DNA from: Mauremys mutica
Taxonomy: Eukaryota > Chordata > Testudines > Geoemydidae
Reading direction: 5' to 3'
Assembly: GCF_020497125.1 (NCBI RefSeq)
Contig: NC_059077.1
Span: 21,832,840-21,896,839, forward strand
DNA: 64,000 nt
Of the stretch, positions 37,720 through 48,370 are shown in pieces. The notes below the pieces were generated by a model, which searched no databases, was not told where the DNA came from, and worked only from the letters and a program-made list of their open reading frames with translations. The position numbers and the translations under genes were made by a program. Position 1 is the stretch's first letter. Each line of letters begins with the position of its first letter.

Positions 37720-38400
37720 AAGTCACTTGGTAAGGGTCTAGGATTATCTGATGACGCTGATCCAGTAACCTCAGTAACCTGACTGAGGGACCGAGTGGTT
37801 ATAAAAGGACTTGGAGAGGGGAGGATGGAGAACACCACATGGGAAGTTTTGGGCAAGAGGCGGGAAGAAAATGGCCAACGTCAGAAAAGGTGAGCTGGAT
37901 GGAGAAGACTCCATGTTTCAGAACACAAGCCATGCATTGCAGGTGGAGGACTCTCAACAGACCCAAAGGATCCTGACCCCAGCCCTAAGAATGCTCAGGA
38001 ATGGTCATGAAACTGAGGCAGGGAAACGCATGTCAGGTTTATTATTTTTGTATAGACCTGTGTATTTCTCATGCAATTAAGCGCAATGGTTTTAGAATCT
38101 TGTGCAAAGTGTCTCTGCATTTTATGTTTTACACCTACAACATATCCCTTGAAATAAACTGTGGAACCAGATCACCACATGGCTGGAGTTCTGAGAGAGA
38201 ACGTGTTTAGGCTACAGGGGGAATTTAAGGAGTCAACACCAATTCTAGGGTCTAACAGTCGGACTGCATACATGGGTGCGACTCAGAGGAGACCCCAAGA
38301 CAGGCTCTGTTCAGACTCTGGAGGCTTAAAACACATGGGATTCAGCACCTGTATGCTCTCACAACAATCTGATGAGTTACCAGAAGGGAATGCTAAACTG
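37720..38400 (+). mobile_element. LTR-like sequence candidate
   Basis: A TATA-like box (tataaaagg, 37800-37808) is followed about 350 bp later by AATAAA (38152-38157), the spacing of an LTR promoter and poly(A) signal. The intervening sequence is moderately GC-rich and partly open in more than one frame. No TG...CA ends or flanking duplication were identified, so this is only a candidate. Confidence 0.25.
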
Positions 38401-39153
38401 GAACCATGATAGCATTGCTGGTATAAAAGGATATTTAAAGCTGCATTGTAACTGCACCTTCCAATAGGCTATCTTCATATTCATGGGTTCTGAAGGTAAA
38501 AACTTGCCTACCAATTGAATGGCTGTCTTAGACTCAGGAAGTGGCTGCTACCTTACATAACCCTTGTGCTTTGGCAGCAAGTACAATCTGTGGGAGTCCT
38601 CGGCCTCAAAATTCATCACATCTTCAAATGCTACATGGAGGAAGATGCACTACTCAGACTTAAGGGGAAAGCATTCAGTTTTAGGCGGTTCTCTCTGTCA
38701 GCTCCCACTTGTTCAGTCTGGATCCCCAGGGTAACAATCACCTTCTTTAACGAGAGGTGAGGAGGGGTAAAAATGAGTCTCATCTTCCCCGATCCCACTG
38801 GGAAAATTCCACTTCTTCTAGTTGAACTAGACAAAAACAATTTGTTTGGCCTTTTCTTGCTTTTGAATGTCTTTGATTTGTGTTTCTTATTACAAAAAAG
38901 TCAGTTTTTTCTTTGACCTTTTTCTGGCTTGTAAAGGTTCACCTCGAAGTCAAAACCAAGCACAGGGTTATCGTCTCTTCAAGTCCCGAATTCTCTAGTG
39001 AGTTTTGGAGAGAAGGAGTAAGACTCACACAGCATGTGTCGTTTTAGTTCTATTTCTCCGAGAACATTTGAGGACTACAAAATTGGATCCTTCAAGCATC
39101 CATTTGCCTGAGAATCAGGTCTGAAGCCACCAGACAGGGATAGGAGGAGCATG

Positions 39154-39475
39154 TAGGGATGTAAATATCAGTTAAAAATGTTAAAATTATATCAGTTAAC
39201 TGAAGTCGCTCCGGCAGCGGGGTGGCACGGGGCAGCAGGGGCTGGGGTCACGCCGCCCAGCATGGCCACTCCAGCCCGCTTGGCCCAGGGTGGCCAGCAC
39301 AATCGGGGTCCCCTGTGGCCTGGCAGGAGCTGGAGTACCTGCTGGCCCAGCTCGGTGTGGCAGGGGCTAGGGTACCCGCTGCCCCAGCACAGCCGGGGTG
39401 GGGTTGCTCCAGCCAGCCTGGCACGCCAACAGTGGGGATTACCAGTTAAGGGCTGTTTAACCTTTTACATCCCTA
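39154..39475. mobile_element. hAT-like element with GC-rich centre
   Basis: It starts tagggatgtaaatatcag and ends with the inverted accttttacatcccta; ggttaa/gttaac-type blocks also pair inside. The flanks (ggagcatg, caagcagg) match weakly (5 of 8). The centre is a GC-rich imperfect repeat with chance open frames. Confidence 0.65.
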
Positions 39476-42400
39476 CAAGCAGGGTTTCCCCATGGGGAAG
39501 GATGGGTCCCCAAGTTAGGGGGGGGAGGGGGGACACGCACAGGTGGAGAAGGAAAGGCATGTGAATAACATAGGTTACTGGTTTCTCCAGAGAGACAATG
39601 CTTTACTGGAATCCACTCAGACATCTTGGTGCTGTCACCATGCACACACTAACTGGGAACTGAGGTGATAAGATCTTCCCCAGAGTCTGGACTCTTTTGC
39701 AGCTGCGGATCCTTTGTGACAGGCTGAGCAACCATTTCTGAGTCTTCTCCTTCTTTGCCACATTGGTCCAGGTGGAAGACAAAAGATAGGAAAATGCTTC
39801 AGTAAAACCTTGAGCTCAAAGCTCAAGAAGAGTAGATTTGCTGGTTCCCTTAAAAAATTAAATTAGCTTCGTCACCAGAGGTCTGTAGCCTACAGTTTGT
39901 GCTGCTCTGAAGACAAAGAAATCTGGGAGAGGCTTAAAGGGACAGCCTCATAACTCTGCCAAGTCAAAGAGATCCAGTCTGCCTTCAGATGCCTTTGAAA
40001 AAAAAAGAGTAGAAATATTCACAATTAAGATGGTGGGATATGGAGGGGACAGAATACAACTGAGTCCACTGAACTCATGTTGAAAATACACAGTAAAATA
40101 ATCGTTACTCACCCCAGCATAGAATCATGAACACTGGCTGGTATATAAAGATCACCTCAGTTCACAGCTAAGTTGTCTACATAGCTAACTATTGTAGCTC
40201 CTGAATTGCATCTAAGGAGGTTGTGACATTGGTTGAAAAGCAAGTGTATAGTACATGGCCGATGACAAAGGTATTAAAAGAAATACCCAAGAGAGAGAAG
40301 AATCATGCAAAAAGCCTACCAGCCTGATTTGCAAAAGTGGTGAGTACCCACAAATGCCACTAAAGCCCATGGAAGCAGCAGATGTTTAACACCTGGGGGG
40401 CTGGGGGAGAAACAGATTACCAGATACTCATTTTATAATGTTAATTGTTCATTTTAAGTACTGAAAAAGATTCTAGAAGCTACATTATGTGAACATATGT
40501 TTGTAGGGAAAAACTGATATGATATTATCCAAGATATTTTACATATTAATAAAATAAAAGCATTTATTAATCAATATGCATAAGAGGCATAGGAGGAGGA
40601 AAAATGAATTAGGTATTGGGTATACTTTTTCAACCTTATTTCCCCAAGGACTAGGCCTATTAATATGGGTGAAAAATACCTACATCCAGGATCATGCTTT
40701 CTGCAATTTCAAGGAACAGAACCCCTGTACATATTGTACACAATAAAGGGTGCACATGCAGCACTGCCAGTTTTTGTTTTCGAATACTTGACTGTGCTAC
40801 CTTTAAAAAAAGGTTACGATTTTTGTATGGAATTGGAAAAAAAAAAAAAAAAGGGCGACTTGTGAGGTTAGCCATTAAATGCCTAGTTAAAAGACAATGT
40901 TAAATGACTAACTGTCAAGAGTCAAAATGAATGTAGAATTTTAGTACCAGACTGTGATCAAGTTTCTCTTTGTAGACCTCTGTCCAACGTAGGTGAGTTA
41001 CTAGAGAGCAGATGCATCTCAGCTAGTCTGTGTGTGTCAGCACCATGAAACCCATTTACAGGCTGAAGCCCTACACAGCTAAAATTTGGGTAAGAGTTAA
41101 AATATAATGCAAAAGCTATATTCTACTTTCTGTAGGACAATTTTCTGTTTTGAAGTTTTCAAAAGCATGCTCTCCTCTACAGAAGTTTTCCCAGCCAGCA
41201 TCTGTAATGATCTGTGAGATTTTAGTACCTGGTAAAATGACGTAACATTACTTTTCTTCTGTAAGTTAACAGTCCAGTCTCCAGCTCACAAAGAGTCAAG
41301 AAAACTAAAAATATCTACTGCTGCCCAAGCTACACAAACTCCTGATTAAACTTCTGTGTGTGTGTGCGCTCGCGCGCCAAGAAAAGTTCACAGTTATAGC
41401 CTACAACAAAATTATTATATTGGTCTAAATTGCAATAGATAATAGCAAGTTGTGAGCATACTATACAATTTATACGAGTTTTATTTTAGCACAGAATCAG
41501 TTAAAATATTTGATCTGTATTTAGTGTAGCAATTATCTACACTATGGAAATAAAACAGAAGACCCACTGAGGCTTGTTTCATGATTCATCATGCTTCTCC
41601 AAATAGATTAGTTGTGGCACATCTGTAAAGAGTTTGAGAGCAGCTGTATATATTGCTATGATTGAAAAGGTTTTCATTTCTTACAGCGAGGACTCAAAGA
41701 ACACAAGTAGATGTTACAAAAAGCAGCCAACTCCCAACCTTGTAGTTGTCAAGGGGACTGATGCCAGAGCTAGACACTGTATAAAAGATGAACAAGGGCT
41801 GTTAAGAGCAGTCTGTACCGCTCTTTTAAATTACACTTTAAAAAAAAAAAAAAAAAAACTTTCCTATCCTCCCAATATTTATTGTTCCATCTTCCTTAAG
41901 CACTTCAGTAAGTCCATCAAAGAGTAACCCTCTTTCACTGTTCCTTTTATAAGTACCATCTTATAACATAATACAGTAAAACAATAGGCCATTCGTCATC
42001 CTCCTACTTCAAAAAAATAAGTACCCTTGTGTCACAGAAGTTTGTACCATATTAGAATGCCAAAAACTCTCTAAGTGAATTCCAGTAGATCCTGTATTTA
42101 AAGATTAGGCCCAAAAATTGAAAGAAAAGCCAGAGAACAAGAATTAATAGGACATAAGTAGGAAATTGGACTGTCAAGAATTGTGCAATATTCCTAAGGT
42201 TGTTACAGTTAATTTGGTCCACCGCCGTTTATCAGTTTGTACATTCATGCCAAACACATAGCTACTTTTAAAACAATAATGCTGTTAATTAAAAATTTAT
42301 CACTGCTTTCAATCACAGCAAAGAAAACCTTGGACTTATAAAATTAGACACAAATCATTCATTAAGCACTTACCAAGCAAAAAACAAACAGTAAAAATGG

Positions 42401-43591
42401 ACCATCAAACTGAAGCACTCTGGAATATGTTTCTCCTTTAGTCAACAGCTTTAAAAGGTTTGCATGAACTGGACTTCATTTTTAGTGCTTAACTTCTGAA
42501 GGGTTTCCAGAGGAATTGCAGAACTTCCTGAAGATGTGATGATCCCTGAAGAATCCTAGTTATGCACTGTGTTCCAATATGTTACCTATTCCCCCAAGGA
42601 CACCACATCTGCCAGTTAACATTAGTCTCCGTTGTCCCAGTAGCATGTCAAGCTGCTATTAATTGAAATATCTGATTGAGCTTTAGAACATTTCAGCCTC
42701 CAAGATTGTTCAAGCTACCCAACAACTACAGATATCTTTAGATAAATCACTGTTTCATAATATACACTTTAAAGAGATTGTGTTTACTGAACACACACCA
42801 TTCCTGGAAGCTTAAATGTACCAATAATGGAAAAACTACTCAGCAGCAATGTAGCATTACTGTAGTAATTTAAAAATATGATCCTGAACATTCTGTGTAT
42901 GCTACAGACCCACAAACACACAAAAATGATCATAAACATACGTAACTCCTTTGGCCATCGTTTTGCCAATTCTTTTGTCTTTTATACAAAAGGCACATCA
43001 CCCGTCTCTCTGTCTCTCCAAAATCCATAGTACTTTTTGTATACTATTCCAATTATTTGTTACATGGTGTAATAGTTGGATTTTTACCTAAAACGTCACA
43101 CTTAAGTGCGTCACTCAAAGACTACACTTCTATAGAAAATTGCTTGCACGCAGGAAGTTAATAAATTTAAACCTTTGTAAGTCAGCATTTTGCCTATAGG
43201 CTCAAGATGTATTTACATCAGGGTCCTCAGTATCTATATTATTTATAATACAGTATGCATCAGAATGTTTAACGTGAAACATGTATGTGTGCATATATAC
43301 TTTTTTTTTTAAACACTAAATTATTTCTTTTGTATTTTACCTTACTATTAAAATACAGAAACGGTTATGTGCATTTTGGAAAAAAAATAAAGAGGAATAA
43401 TCAACGGGAAAAAATAATATGAACTCAAAATGTACAAACAATATCATAGGTAAGGATCAAAGGCCAATAGACTTTGTGTTCTGAACACGTGTATACTGCA
43501 CACAGAAAATGCAAATACAGTAGTAAGATAAAGCTTTTTTTGTTTTGAGAGAAGTAAATTTCTCCATACCAAGGATGTCCCAGGCTTTGTT
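39476..43591. other. Intronic sequence, mostly unique
   Basis: It contains A-runs near 40838-40853 and 41840-41858 and a short (GT)n/(GC)n tract near 41358-41378. I recognised no transposon or exon here. Confidence 0.5.
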
Positions 43592-43679
43592 GAAACAAGT
43601 ACAGAGTAGGAGTACTTGTGGCACCTTAGAGACTAACATTTATTTGAGCATAAGCTTTCGTGGATGCATGGAATGGAAC

Positions 43680-43713
43680 ATATAGTGAGGAGATATATAC
43701 ACACACACACACA
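43680..43713. repeat. Simple (TA)n(CA)n tract
   Basis: A short atatat-acacac microsatellite within the Penelope-like insertion. Confidence 0.8.
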
Positions 43714-43965
43714 AGAGCATGAAAAGGTGGGAGTTGTCTTACCAACTCTGAGAGGCCAATTAAGTAAGAGAAAAAAAAATACTTTTGAAGTGATAATCAA
43801 GATAGCCCAGTACAGACAGTTTGATAAGAAGTGTGAGAATACTTACATGGGGAGATAGATTTGATGTTTGTAATGGCTCAGACTGGGAATGGCTGGTAAG
43901 ACAACTCCCAACTTTTCATGCTCTCTGTATTTGTGTATATATCTCCTCACTATATGTTCCATTCT

Positions 43966-44010
43966 ATGCATCCGAAGAAGTGGGCTGTAGCCCACGAAAG
44001 CTTACGCTCA
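43966..44010 (+). ncRNA. Hammerhead-ribozyme-like hairpin, best preserved copy
   Basis: It reads CCGAAGA, one A, stem GTGGGC/GCCCAC with TGTA loop, GAAA, GC-TTAC-GC, TC, then A. Against the hammerhead core (CUGANGA, stem II, GAAA, stem III, UH) only U4 is changed, to C, and there is one extra A before stem II. The matching hairpin in the left inverted arm (minus strand near 43650-43668) has lost the first half of the core. Activity is doubtful. Confidence 0.5.
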
Positions 44011-45098
44011 AATAAATGTGTTAGTCTCTAAGGTGCCACAAGTACTCCTGTTCTTTTTGCAGATACAGACTAACATAGCTGCTACTCTGAAACAAGTACA
44101 GAGTGATTACGCTCAGCAGGCATACTCTGCGAGTTTTGCTATGTTTTAATTAAAATAGTGTACCTCTTTTGATCCACATAAAAACCTACAATACATTGAA
44201 CATATTTAGTTATATAAAATTCCTAGAGCTACATTGCTGTTTGAACCTTTTCCAAAAAGGTTGTTAAAAAGGAAAGTCTCACCACACACTTCAATTACAA
44301 ATTGCATCCATTTCAACAGGGCTCCTTCTGTATACAGTTTAGGTGATGTTAGATTATATTAAATTATATTGATAGAATATTAATACATCTGTCTAGACTC
44401 TTTCCACCACTCCCTCAAATTTTCCAAGAAACTCTGAGAAAGACCCACACAAACAACAGGGGAAACAAACCATACAGTAAGAAACAGTTAAACTGACTAT
44501 ACATAAAGTGCTGTCAAATACACGAAGTAGACTTGTTGGAAAAAAGTGAGAAAACTATTTTTGTTTACTAATGTTAAGTATTACTTGTAGCAATGGAAGA
44601 TAAAATATTTTCAAAGATACGTGATTTTAAATTGACAGATTTTAAGTTGAAGACACAAAGCTCTACAAAAGAGCTAAGTAGATAGGACAGACATACACAA
44701 AGCATATAACCCCATGATACATTTATCACAAACCTCAATAACTGCATAATACTGTAGCCCTTGTCCACATGTCCTCTACCTAACCCCAGTGGATGACCTC
44801 ATGTCTTTATATTTTCTCTCAACCATAAGCTCTCTGGGACATGTATATTTCTTTTGTCTGTAAAGTACCATGAATATCTGTCTCAATGGAGAAACATTAA
44901 ATACAAGTATAATCTACAGAAGATTCCTTACTGCAGAAAGAATCCTTAGATTCTTTTGCGACATGTGCAGTTATTAAAAAGAGACAGAACAAATCATCCA
45001 ACTATAACAATCTGATACATAACTTGTACAAAGAGAATTTTGAGGCCCAATATCAAGAATTTGAAATCTGGAAGCACCCAGAATGTGTTAAGTGCTAT

Positions 45099-45136
45099 AC
45101 ATACATACATACACACACACACTCTCTCTCTCTCCT
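45099..45136. repeat. Compound microsatellite
   Basis: Runs of cata, then ca, then tc dinucleotides in succession. Confidence 0.85.
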
Positions 45137-45298
45137 AAAAAGAGCTTACAGTCTAAGGCCCTGATCCCGCAAAGACTTTAAGCACATGCTTAACCTTACT
45201 TCCATGTGTCAGTGTGGAGGCCTCATGACATTATTGGGACTCAACACAAATGCAAAGGTCCACCCAAGCAGATCCAATTACAAGAACATGGCCTAAAA

Positions 45299-45622
45299 CA
45301 GTGGTTCTTAACCTTTACGCAGCCTGCACCCCTTTGGTTCTCAAAATATATTCCCACACCCCTTATTAAAAATCATTGAAGTAGGTCAGTTCTTTAAACC
45401 TAGATATATTTTTGTTTGTATATTACAGTAATTGTTAAAAATGTATAATGTTAATAAATACATAGGTTTGATGAAACAAGTAGTTGTACTTGCGTACCTG
45501 CGCTTAATTTGTGTTTTCGATGATTTACCTTCTAAAAAAAAAAAATCTGGCATGTCTCACCCCCCCAGAAAGGCCATCTCGCACCCCCAGGAGGTGCATG
45601 CACCCCCGGCTAAGAACCACTG
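45299..45622. mobile_element. hAT element
   Basis: The ends are CAGTGGTTCTTAACC and GGCTAAGAACCACTG. The flanks gcctaaaa (45291-45298) and gcctgaga (45623-45630) match at 6 of 8. The interior is AT-rich with a small A-run near 45534-45545. Confidence 0.87.
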
Positions 45623-46719
45623 GCCTGAGATAACAAGTATCACACAAGAGATCTGAAATAGGGATGTAATAAAAGGTATACAATTTTAATATACGTTTAA
45701 AAAAAAATGTCAGTTATACCAGCTGCTTCTCAACCTAGCCATTATTAGTTGGCTAATTAATTTTAGGTATCATGCAATAAAAGTCATCTAAAACAGAATG
45801 CTAGCAGTCCCATCTCACATCAGACCTTACTAATGAGCACACACAATCTGAAGGTACCTTCTTCCTCCCACTGCCTGCATTTGCTAGTTGGCTTGAAAAG
45901 CAGAGCAGATCTCTAAGTTTACAGGTGACATCAAAACTGAATGGAAGACCAGATTAGTATATAACACATACCAAACTAATCAGTCCCTTTCTGTTGGATT
46001 GTTCCTACAGGATTAGTTTTCTTTATCCCTATTAAACCCTCTTCCCCCTCACCCAAAAAAAGAGAAGTTGGTAGAGATGAACCAGCCCCTTCTATAATCA
46101 TGTCACAAAGACAACTAAAAATACAATAAATTTCAAATGATAAATTCAAGAAAAAATATGAAATTGTTTACCATCACGATTTAACCCACTTCTAGTGTCT
46201 GAAACCCATTTTTGTCAGAAACAAACTTATCTCCCAGCATTTTAAGGAGGTACAAATAAAATACTGACATACACTAGACTAGAACTGCTTATTGCAAATA
46301 ATTTTTTTTAAACGCAAAATATTTTACACACACAGACATCTGCACCTCCAATTTGGCAATCCAATTAGTTTAGCAACCCCCAAAGCCCAGTATTATTGTG
46401 TACAACCAAATACATGGAACTGAGCCAGTCTCCCATATACCAAAGCCCCAAATGAACTGTGGAAAAGTGGGTAAAATATTACAGCTCTGGCCTGGTACCC
46501 CAATTTCACCCCCAATAGTCTCTGGAGTTCCTGACACTCACCTTCAAGGTCACTGCCTTTATCCCCAAACCCAGAGTCACTATCCTGCCTAAAAAGCCAC
46601 TACATGCACCCAAACCTCCTCCTCTCCAGAATCATTACTTCTCTCAAATTCACTGCAAGCTATCCTCCAAAGGCACCCCAGCCCAACACCACCACCAAAA
46701 CCACCACCAGGCCCTGAGC

Positions 46720-47260
46720 TACTGTGCCAGATCCCAGTCCTCCCTCCCCCACAAGGTCCTGGGCTCCCCCCCCCAGCCAAGCCATGGGCTCCACCCTCAA
46801 TTCCCAGGCTCCTACCCCACCTCCAGTCCCTTGTGCCCCCCCACCAGCTCCTCCTCCCCCAAGTCCCAGCCCCCCTCACCAAGTGCTTACCTCCTCAGAG
46901 ATGCCAGCCCCTCCCCGCCCCCGACAGGTCCTTATCTCACCCTCCCGTCAGTTCCTTGGCCCCCCACCTCAGCACACCCATCCGTCAAGTCCTGGGCCCA
47001 CCCCATATCTCAGCCCCCCCCAAAGTCCTTGTCCCCCAGCCCTGATGTCCCCCCCGGGTCCCTGGCTTCCTCCTAGATCCCACCCCCCCCACCCCTCAGG
47101 TCCTTGGCCCACCCCATATCTCAGCCCCCCCCCAAAGTCCTTGTCCCCCATCCCCGATGCCCCCCCCGCCGGGTCCTTGGCTTCCCCCTAGATCCCAGCC
47201 TCCCCCACCCCGCACCCCTATCCCTCAGGTCCTTGCCCCACCCCTCGGCTCGGCCTCCCC
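46720..47260. repeat. C-rich degenerate tandem array with 111-bp period
   Basis: Two clear units share ccccatatctcagcccccc (at 47001 and 47112) and the following ccaaagtccttgtccccc and tccctggcttcc/tccttggcttcc blocks; a third, more diverged unit follows near 47210. More degenerate C-rich copies extend left. On the GOLPH3 transcript strand the region is G-rich and lies within the first 600 bases of intron 1. The open frames across it are artefacts of composition and period. Confidence 0.75.
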
Positions 47261-47325
47261 GATGTCCCTGCCCCACGCCCTCACCAGACCCCCGCCGCCC
47301 CCCCCGGGCCTTGCCCTCCCCGCAC

Positions 47326-47538
47326 CTCTCGGTCCTTGAGGCCCAGCAGCAGCACCTCCTCCATCAGGGTGAGGCGGGTTTCCTTGGAGTCGCCCTTCTC
47401 GTCGTCGCCCTGCTCGTCCCGGCGGCCCTCCTCCTCCGGGCCGCCCCCGGCCACCCGCTCCTTGTCGGCGGCGGCGCTGCGGGAGGCCTCGGTGCGGCGC
47501 TGCACCAGGCCCGAGCTGCGCTGGGTCAGGGAAGTCAT
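47326..47538 (-). CDS. GOLPH3: GOLPH3 exon 1 (coding part)
   Basis: It encodes residues 1-71, from MTSLTQRSSGLVQRRTEASR through a low-complexity acidic and Gly-rich linker to LTLMEEVLLLGLKDRE, then donor GTGCGG. The ATG at 47538 is chosen because MTSLTQRSSGLVQRR is the conserved N-terminus; an in-frame ATG 69 bases upstream would add a Pro/Ala-rich stretch not found in the family. Arg14-Arg15 belong to the N-terminal basic motif linked to coatomer binding. The linker (about residues 21-50) is four residues shorter overall than in human by my recollection, which accounts for 294 versus 298 residues. Confidence 0.97.
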
Positions 47539-47745
47539 GGCTCCGGCCGGCGGCGCGGGCGGGGGGGGGGAACCCGAGCGCGCGGGACGGGGCCGCGCCG
47601 GGGACACGGGCTCTCGCTAGCCGCGCCGGGGCTGCGGCCGGCCGGGGGGACGCATGGGGGAGGGCTCGGCCGCGGGGGCGGAGGGGCCGGCTCCCCCTAC
47701 GGCAGGAGCAGCCGAGGAGGCGGCGGACGGGACGCGGCTTCTCCT
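47539..47745 (-). other. GOLPH3: GOLPH3 5' UTR (inferred extent)
   Basis: Very GC- and CpG-rich sequence between the start codon and the YY1 motif. It has no TATA box. The transcription start is placed near the YY1 site because such sites commonly sit at or just after the start in TATA-less genes. The exact start cannot be read from sequence. Confidence 0.4.
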
Positions 47746-47747
47746 CC

Positions 47748-47758
47748 AATATGGCGGC
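47748..47758 (+). promoter_or_regulatory. YY1 site
   Basis: AATATGGCGGC is an exact match to the extended YY1 consensus AANATGGCGGC. It lies 210 bases upstream of the GOLPH3 start codon, in the position expected for a start-proximal site. Confidence 0.65.
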
Positions 47759-47869
47759 GCTGGCTGATGTCAGCGGAGGATGTGGCAGTCCGGGCAGGGG
47801 GAGGGCACCGGAAAGAGCCGCGGCCGGGGGGAGGGACCCTGCGAGGCGGCTCGGGGCGCGGGGATTCCC

Positions 47870-48370
47870 CCCCAGGGAGAGACGGGGGGCGGGGGGTCCC
47901 CACAGGGAAAGGAGAGGGGGTGGTTGGGGGGCAGGGATCCCCCACAGGGAGAGGAGAAGGGCGCAGTTGGGGGATCCCCAGGGAGAGAAATGGGGGGGCT
48001 GAGATATGGGGGGGCAAGGACCTGAGGAGGGGGGGAGGGATCTAGGGGGTAGCCAAGTACCCGGCGGGGAGGGGCTAAGATTTGGGGGGGGCATGGGGCA
48101 GGGTCATCGGGGATGGGGGACAAGAAACTTGGGGGGTGTATGGGGGGCAGGGAGGAGAGGAGAAGGGGGTAGTTGCGGCGTGGGGGGGTCCTCTCAGGGA
48201 GAGAAAAGAGAGCACTTGGAGTTTGGGGTCCCCTCAGGGAGAGAAAGGGGGCCCGTGGTTGCAGGGATCCCCCTCACAGAGGGAAAAGGGGGCCCCTCGG
48301 GGTGCAGGAATCCCTTTCACAGAGGAAGAAGGGGGAGCTTGGGAGGGGGTGAGGATTCCTGTCTGGGAAA
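47870..48370. repeat. G-rich degenerate tandem repeats upstream of GOLPH3
   Basis: Blocks such as cagggagagaaa, ggggatccccc and gagaaagggggcccc recur at roughly 50-60-bp intervals. The sequence is G-rich on the plus strand and opposite in strand bias to the C-rich array inside intron 1. No gene is supported by the many chance open frames here. Confidence 0.6.

Larger units (their letters stand above)
43608..44088 (+). mobile_element. Penelope-like element, second subfamily, with 16-bp target duplication
   Basis: The insertion is flanked by an exact 16-bp direct repeat, gaaacaagtacagagt, at 43592-43607 and 44089-44104 (a few bases may belong to the element end). The main copy reads on the plus strand to ggtgccacaagtactcctg and tacagactaacatagctgc. 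The left end is an inverted copy of the same terminus (gagtacttgtggcacc, then gcataagctttcgtgg). No coding sequence remains. The termini share the GTTAGTCT-CTAAGGTGCCACAAG block with the element at 9721-10484, showing the same class but another subfamily. Confidence 0.78.
47270..47900. promoter_or_regulatory. GOLPH3: CpG island promoter of GOLPH3
   Basis: CpG dinucleotides are frequent here and rare elsewhere in the window. The region covers exon 1 and the presumed start. Besides the YY1 site it has an Sp1-type GC box (gggggcggagggg, 47674-47686), a CRE-like tgatgtca (47765-47772) and an ETS-like accggaaag (47807-47815). TATA-less CpG promoters of this kind are typical of housekeeping genes. 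Confidence 0.75.

Noticed and set aside
47536..47607. Upstream in-frame ATG that would extend GOLPH3 by 23 residues
   Set aside because: The extension is Pro/Ala/Gly-rich and absent from the family, while the downstream ATG starts the conserved MTSLTQRSSG sequence.
46724..48123. Many Pro-, Gly- or Arg-rich open frames around GOLPH3 exon 1, including 313- and 289-codon ones
   Set aside because: They overlap the promoter, exon 1 in other frames, and GC-rich tandem arrays. Only the exon 1 frame ending at the GTGCGG donor matches a known protein.
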